Shown piece after piece: positions 58,923 to 64,000 of a DNA stretch of 64,000 bases. The DNA lies in NCBI RefSeq assembly GCF_014805625.2, contig NW_023998449.1, forward strand, positions 25,461 to 89,460. The letters are read 5' to 3'. This DNA comes from Glossina fuscipes. Lineage: Eukaryota > Arthropoda > Insecta > Diptera > Glossinidae. The notes under the pieces were generated by a model. It saw only the letters and a list, made by a program, of their open reading frames with translations. It was not told where the DNA came from and searched no databases. The translations under genes were made by a program, and so were the position numbers. The stretch's first letter is position 1, and each line of letters begins with the position of its first letter.

Positions 58923-60129
58923 CATCGTTATTTCCGTATACCTTTTATGCGCGCCAATGCTCCCGAAAACAGTAAGTTAATGTTATCTCGAAAAAAGTTG
59001 ACGTAACAACTTGTTCTTTTCTTCTTTTTCGTAGCTAAACGTGGTTTATGGTACGCTCATTTCGATAGCCAATGGATAGCAAGACAAATGGAATTACATG
59101 CAGATAAACCGCCTACACTACTTACAGAATGGAGCAGCTGAATTTAACCCGTTCTCTTTTGGTTAAAAATTGGAAACAACTTCATTAAAAGTACTTACAG
59201 GTTTAATTCAGTTTCTTCTACTAAAAATGAAATATTTTTTTTTAGATCTCGAATACGAATTTTACAAACGCTTTTTTTTAAATTTTTTAACAAAACTCGT
59301 TAAAGTAAACCTATAAAAGTGAATATGGATATACAACATAAATAGTTGAACTCTAGTATGTTCTTGATCACCACCATGCAAGCAAAATTTAAAATTTAGA
59401 TCTATATCGGAATTTCATAGATAACTTTGCGGCTCTCTCTACCTTTATGTCTTTATACCTGACATCATTTGTTATGTAGATTGTATTAACCTTGTGTGAA
59501 TATATGTAACACACAGAAGAACTTAAAGTAAATCAATCTTATGCCAAAAAATGCAGAATAATTATATGCATTGGTTTCAGCATATTTGTCGATCTGAGGT
59601 CTGTCCATGTAGTGCCTACTGATCGCAATCTCATCGTCTTCACTTGAGAAAAGGTCTTGTATGGAAAAATAGAAAATTTTCAACAGCTTTCAGCAAAAAC
59701 CAGTAGGAAATAATAGATGTGGAAAATTTGAATCGGATGAGATAATTTTTTTGTACAATTGAAAAATGGAAAAATAAAAAAGCAATTGTGATTTAATTTG
59801 TTTTTCTAGTCGTAAATTTAAAGACAGACGTGAATAACTCGATTTTCTTATTAATATTTCTCTACCTTGCAAACTAATGTCCGAAGACGATATAAAAACT
59901 ACTACAACTAACAACGTAGCATACAAATGGAAAATTTAAACTGTTTGAAAATTTTTTTTTATTAACCAATAACCAATTTGTAGGTATCGATGACATGCAA
60001 ATGTGCGAATTAAGTCTAGAAGAAACTGGTCTTACACGCAAACGTGGAGCTGAAATTTTGGAGCACGAATTTAATCGCAAATGGGAACGTGATGGTGGAA
60101 AGCCTTATAAGAATTTGGGTGCTAAGTAG
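58923..60129 (+). CDS. jar: Myosin VI (jaguar), last three exons, partial
   Basis: Exons 58923-58971, 59035-59127 and 59984-60129 code the C-terminal cargo-binding end of myosin VI, the minus-end-directed actin motor: '[16 protein letters not shown]', '[20 protein letters not shown]' then 'HADKPPTLL', and '[20 protein letters not shown]' then '[20 protein letters not shown]'. The first intron has perfect borders (GTAAGT...TTTTCGTAG). The second acceptor (TTTGTAG) fits the phase, but the expected donor after CTTACAG at 59127 is AATGGA, not GT. Without splicing the frame ends 'TEWSS' at 59141 and loses the last 47 residues. The motor, neck and most of the tail (over 1,000 residues) are not in the window. 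It is either the end of a gene with huge introns or an isolated fragment. Confidence 0.88.
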
Positions 60130-60240
60130 AGTTCATGGGAAAATCGTAGAACTTTTAAAATGTCTTTTAAAATCGAAAACAACATGCATGTCACATCTGG
60201 TTAGGCATCATTTTTAAGTAACAAAAAAAAAAATCAAATC

Positions 60241-60246
60241 AATAAA
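60241..60246 (+). terminator. Polyadenylation signal after myosin VI
   Basis: AATAAA, followed by a second AATAAA-like hexamer, lies about 110 bases after the stop codon at 60129. Confidence 0.55.
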
Positions 60247-60640
60247 TAAAAATTATTTGTGCCTTTGTATCTTACGTATGTATTCTAAAGTATTATTGAA
60301 TATATATATACTTTCGCATTTCATTCACACTTGATGCAACACGTCATCTCTGCAAACGGCAGCTGGATAATTTTTGTGTTTACCGGTGTTAGTGAAAAAA
60401 AGGAAAAAAAAAAAAATTTTTAAATATTTGAAAAAAGGAAAAGAGGTTTAATAAAGTAATAAAAGAACCAAAGAAAACAATTTTAAAGAAAGAAAAGGAG
60501 GGAAGGAAGAGGAATCTCTCGTGAGAGAAAAATTAAGAAGGAATACATATATTCAGTTATTATTTTTTGTTTTTTCTTTGTGATTTTTTCTTTTTGTGTT
60601 CCCCGTGATAACAACCAAAACAACATCAGCCCGTCTCCCT

Positions 60641-60942
60641 ATGGAGACTGGGTGTGATCTTATAACTACTAATAAAGACTGTTTTGAAAATTTTTACATG
60701 AACGCCACTGGGCACACCAAGAGATCGAAAATGGGTGAGAATAATATTCTTTTATCTGATAACGGAGACGCTAACGCTAACGTTTTAATTCCGCCTAGTA
60801 AACAGGCTACCGACAAGCCCTCTGATTTGGGTGCCACAGCCGCCCCAAATCTCGAGATTAATTTGTACGATTTCCTTTCCAACTGCAATTTTGTCGTTCG
60901 TGCATCGAGTTATGCTAGGAAATCCGCTGGGGTTCTTTCTTA
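60641..60942 (+). pseudogene. ORF1 5' fragment of the poly(A)-tailed element
   Basis: The frame from the ATG at 60641 codes about 100 residues rich in Asn, Asp and Lys ('METGCDLITTNKDCFENFYM', 'LEINLYDFLSNCNFVVRASS') and stops at 60942, ten bases before the ORF2 start. No zinc knuckle is present, so most of ORF1 has been deleted. The upstream GTG-started part of the frame is probably leader. Confidence 0.45.
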
Positions 60943-60951
60943 AGTTTCAAC

Positions 60952-61290
60952 ATGATATCCTTTTTACAATATAATATTCAAAGTGTCCGACGTAAACTAT
61001 TATTTCTAGATTTTTACTTAAACTCAAACAAGATTGATTTTTGTATTTTAAGTGAAGTTTTTCTGAAAGATGAAAATTGTTTCGAAGTTAAAGTTTCGAA
61101 TTATGCCTCAGCCACTAAATGCCGAAATGATGGCTATGGTGGTGTTAGTATATTAGTTAAGAAAGGTGTCAATTTCAGACGTATTCCCTATAACTCTGCC
61201 GTTGACATCATCATCATCAAAACCATCAACCTGAAACCGAATCTTTTCATAGCCTCATGCTGCTTTCCACCCAGTCTTGATGTGCAAACC
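60952..61290 (+). pseudogene. Endonuclease N-terminal half of the poly(A)-tailed element
   Basis: ORF2 starts 'MISFLQYNIQSVRRKLLFLD', the first endonuclease motif with its Asn. It continues with 'FCILSEVFLK', where SExxL holds the catalytic Glu, then 'GYGGVSILVKKGVNFRRI'. After 'LFIASCCFPPSLD' (near 61275) the expected GDFN and SDH motifs are missing and the sequence jumps to the reverse transcriptase linker, a deletion of several hundred bases. Confidence 0.75.
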
Positions 61291-61329
61291 TTTCCTTTGT
61301 CAATCCTATTACAATGCCTTCAATTCCTT

Positions 61330-62040
61330 TTAGTAGTATCAGTAACACACCCTTTTCATTGCATGAGCTAATGTATGTTTTACACTCCAGAAAGAGAGCT
61401 ACTGCTACAGGTTGTGATGGAGTCAAGTATGACATGCTCAGAGCACTGTCTGGAGGAAGCTTTAGCATGCTTTTGCATGCAATTAACAACTGCTGATCCA
61501 TGAACTTTATACCCTCTGATTTGCGTTGCATCAAAATAGTTCCCATTCCCAAGCCAGGTACAGACTTAAATGATTTAAGTAGCTTCAGACTAATTTCACT
61601 AATATCTGCATTCATAAAGACCATCAACCTCATGGTTAAGGAGAGAGAGTTGAAATATGCGGTGGTATCCCACAAGGCAGTTGTTTAAGCCCCATACTCT
61701 TCAATTTATACACAGCTTCTTTGCATGATCTTCAAGATGACAAAACTTCCATTTTTCAATATGCAGACGATTTTCTAATCGTATCTGCGGACTCATCTTT
61801 TCCAGCAGCTGTCAATAACCTCTCGATGAAAGCGAACTTGTTTTTCGATACATGCGCTGATCCTATATTTTAACCCCAGCAAGACAAACACTATTTATTT
61901 TGCCAAAGGTTCTAAACGTGAAATCAGACTTCTTATCAAATGTATCCAGTTAATCAGGTAAAATCTCTTCGATTTCTTGGGAGAATTTTAAATGACAGCT
62001 TAACCCTTCGTGGGTATTAAGAAAAGGCGTTCAAAGATTG
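61330..62040 (+). pseudogene. Reverse transcriptase of the poly(A)-tailed element
   Basis: Pieces in order are 'RKRATATGCDGVKYDMLRAL' (61390), 'IKIVPIPKPGTDLNDLSSFR' (61530), 'LISLISAFIKTINLM', then 'GGIPQGSCLSPILFNLYTAS' (61665) and 'FQYADDFLIVSADSS' (61757, catalytic pair intact). The segment with the first palm Asp is deleted between 'NLMVKEREL' and 'KYAVV'. 'KSLRFLGRILNDSL' follows in another frame. Stops are frequent. Confidence 0.8.
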
Positions 62041-62068
62041 TCAGTCTGGATGCAACATCATCAAACTC

Positions 62069-63418
62069 ATGACAAACAATCAGGCAGGCTTGCCTCCCAA
62101 AAATGCTTTGACCGTTTACAAATCTCTAGTCAGGTCCAAAATTGAATTTGGACATTCCACATGTTGCAATTTCCCAAAATATATTGAGAAACGTATGCAA
62201 GCATTTGAAAACCGAATGTTGAAGCGTTGTACTGGACTGACCCCCTCAACTCCTCAACATATTCTCAATGTCATATCTGGTGAATGGCCGATTTCCGAAA
62301 GAGCCCTTTTTAGCACTGCCAAGGAGTTAATTAAAGTCAAGATGATAAATACTTCCTTTTTTCAGGAAATTATATCTCTCAGTGATACTGTCACTTGCAG
62401 CTATACTTCTTGCTATCAAACACTTCGTCATATTTTTGATAAGTTAGGTTCAATTCCCCCCTTGAATTTCATTACCAGCAAATCCAGAGACTTCATGATC
62501 ATTCTCGGATCGATCTCTACCTCAAAACAAAATGTCAACTTCTCTTGTATAGGGTTGTTATGCCAAGAAAAACTCCTTTTTTATTACAACAACGGATACG
62601 ATATATATGCCACTGACGGTTCCGTCGGACATAAGGTATCTGTGAAACATCGTGAAACATCTATCTGAAGCAGTACTTCGAGTCAAAGTGGAAGAGGAAC
62701 TTTCTTCTACTTTTATTGAGTTGCTCGCCATTCGACATGCTATCAAGGTTGCTATCTCCGATGGTATCAGACGTTTTGTTATTTTTTCCGACAGCAGGTC
62801 AGCTCTACTTCTAATAGATGCAGAAAATCAATGTGTTCGATATTCACAAGACGTTGCACGAATCTCAAGTGGATGACTGTCACCTCGTTTGGGTACCTGG
62901 CCACTGCGGCTTTTTTTTAAATGTAAAAGCCGACTTTCATGCAGGGAAAGCTCGTGTTGATGGGACAATTTTGTCCATCAAATATGCTCCCAATGAAGCA
63001 ATTCGGGCAATTCACAAACACATCCTTCAACAGCTAAACGACGAATTTAAAGAAATCGCGCGCTTAATCCATTCGTCTTTTCTATAAATTAAATCCCATA
63101 TTTCAATTCAAACCCTTCTCTGTATCTTCTTTTAATTCCTGGGAAATCAAAATTCTTTATAGACTCAGGAGTGGCCTTACTTAGGACAAAGTTTATTTAA
63201 AAATGATTCGCGCTATACCATGTGATGTCTGTGAAGTTTGCAATGTTGTTGAGTTTGCTGAGCATCTAATCTTCAGATGTCACAGGCTTGATGGCATTAG
63301 AGATTCCTTTAGCTTCTTCAAGTTATATGGCTGTCTCCTCGATCTCTTTGCAGCAAAAAATGTATGTCATCTCGGGGAACTAACTTGCTTTATTAAAAAA
63401 GCCAATTTATCCTTTTAG
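62069..63418 (+). pseudogene. Connection and RNase H region of the poly(A)-tailed element
   Basis: The frame 62069-62668 gives 'NALTVYKSLVRSKIEFGHST' and 'ERALFSTAKELIKVKMINTS' and ends in 'IYATDGSVGHKVS' (first RNase H Asp). The next frame gives 'ELLAIRHAIKVAISDGIRRF' and 'VIFSDSRSALLLID' (Glu and Asp). 62818-63087 gives 'HLVWVPGHCGFFLNVKADFH' (last Asp). A zinc-like tail follows at 63203-63418 with 'CDVCEVCNVVEFAEHLIFRC'. It is broken only by a few frameshifts, so the insertion is of moderate age. Confidence 0.82.
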
Positions 63419-63826
63419 AATTTTTCTTTTCCTCTTCTTTCCTTTTTTCTCGTTTTTTTTTTGCGTTCAATCATTTACAATTACCATAACATTCCTTTTC
63501 GTTTTCAGCCAAAGTTTGCAACACTGTCTGACTTTCAAGAACTCAACAAGCACACTTACGCACACACACACAATTACTTTACATGCTCACTCCAGTTATT
63601 ACGGCCGCTCTTTTTTTTTTTGTTAAGTTTTACACGTAATCGTGACTAAAAATTGCAACAGTTTATTATCTGGACATATAAGCCATAAATCTATTGGCTT
63701 AGTCCATCTCTGTTCAACATACCAAAAAAAAAAAAAAAAAAAGAATATGTATATATAATTAGTTAAATAAATCGAACTTCGACTTACCGCAGTAACAACA
63801 GAAGGTTTCTAGTGGGTTTTATTTCT

Positions 63827-64000
63827 TGTCTAAGTCAATTTAGAATTTCTTTCAATGTAGAATCACTTTTGATTTAGAATCGCTTGTCCAAGTCAATTTA
63901 GAATCACTTTTGATTTAGAATCGCTTGTCCAAGTCAATTTAGAATTTCTTTCAATATAGAATCACTTTTGATTTAGAATCGCTTGTCCAAGTCAATTTAG
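63827..64000. repeat. Minisatellite at the window edge
   Basis: Units built from AATCACTTTTGATTTAG, AATCGCTTGTCCAAGTCAAT-TTAG and AATTTCTTTCAATRTAG repeat in changing order, with 41- and 58-base periods, up to the last base. Copies are nearly identical. The array continues beyond the window. Confidence 0.92.

Larger units (their letters stand above)
60311..63742 (+). mobile_element. RNase H-bearing non-LTR retrotransposon with poly(A) tail
   Basis: The element has a leader (about 60311-60640), a shortened ORF1, an endonuclease start, a broken reverse transcriptase and an RNase H, then a 3' UTR ending in a run of about 20 As at 63724-63742. An AT-rich 13-base stretch, GAATATATATATA at 60298, matches GAATATGTATATA at 63743, a probable target duplication. 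RNase H at the C-terminus with a poly(A) tail points to an I/LOA-group element distinct from the TAA-tailed I-clade copies elsewhere in the window. It landed just downstream of the myosin VI polyadenylation signal. Confidence 0.75.

Overview
The window looks like a piece of a higher fly (Diptera) genome, possibly a true fruit fly or a relative; that placement is inference. It is AT-rich and dominated by decayed transposable elements. The few cellular genes have short 51-60 base introns, and the recognisable proteins (GPI ethanolamine phosphate transferase 1, cyclophilin H, myosin VI) have a fly-like character. There is nothing bacterial in it: no operons, ribosome binding sites or CRISPR arrays.

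Layout. 1-2094 is a broken Jockey/CR1-like non-LTR retrotransposon. 2095-2785 (minus) is a decayed family B DNA polymerase of the Polinton/Maverick type. 2806-3597 is a mutated 5' fragment of an 18S rRNA gene. About 6860-13550 is an I-clade non-LTR element (gag, endonuclease, reverse transcriptase, RNase H). It carries a 400-base assembly gap and is split by a 1,788-bp solo LTR (9157-10944) that has a 4-bp target duplication. 13690-16016 holds copies of a dispersed repeat. 18341-19408 holds direct repeats enclosing the first two exons of a cyclophilin H gene.

The euchromatin-like core is 23489-29705. It holds an intact two-exon PIG-N gene (+) and, facing it tail to tail, an unrecognised four-exon gene (-) whose exon phases all agree and predict 545 residues.

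35106-40290 is a graveyard: two 5'-truncated or deleted copies of the same I-clade element ending in TAA repeats, a possible LTR, a gypsy RNase H scrap and an R1-clade-like non-LTR relic. 44752-50970 holds LTR-like sequence, a gypsy-type gag relic on the minus strand, triplet-rich DNA, several tandem arrays and a 10-N gap inside a tandem repeat. 52278-52700 is a dead mariner. 54197-about 56000 is a second copy of the palindrome-bearing LTR family in the opposite orientation. 58923-60129 (+) holds the last three exons of myosin VI (jaguar); the middle exon lacks a normal 5' splice site. Just downstream, 60311-63742 is another RNase H-bearing non-LTR element with a poly(A) tail and a probable target duplication. 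The window ends in a minisatellite.

The cellular genes do not form a pathway. PIG-N acts in GPI-anchor synthesis in the ER, myosin VI is an actin motor, and cyclophilin H is a spliceosomal prolyl isomerase. No clearly new biological system was found. The strongest leads are the LTR family with conserved long palindromes, the cyclophilin fragment between direct repeats, the myosin VI splice-site defect and the uncharacterised four-exon gene.
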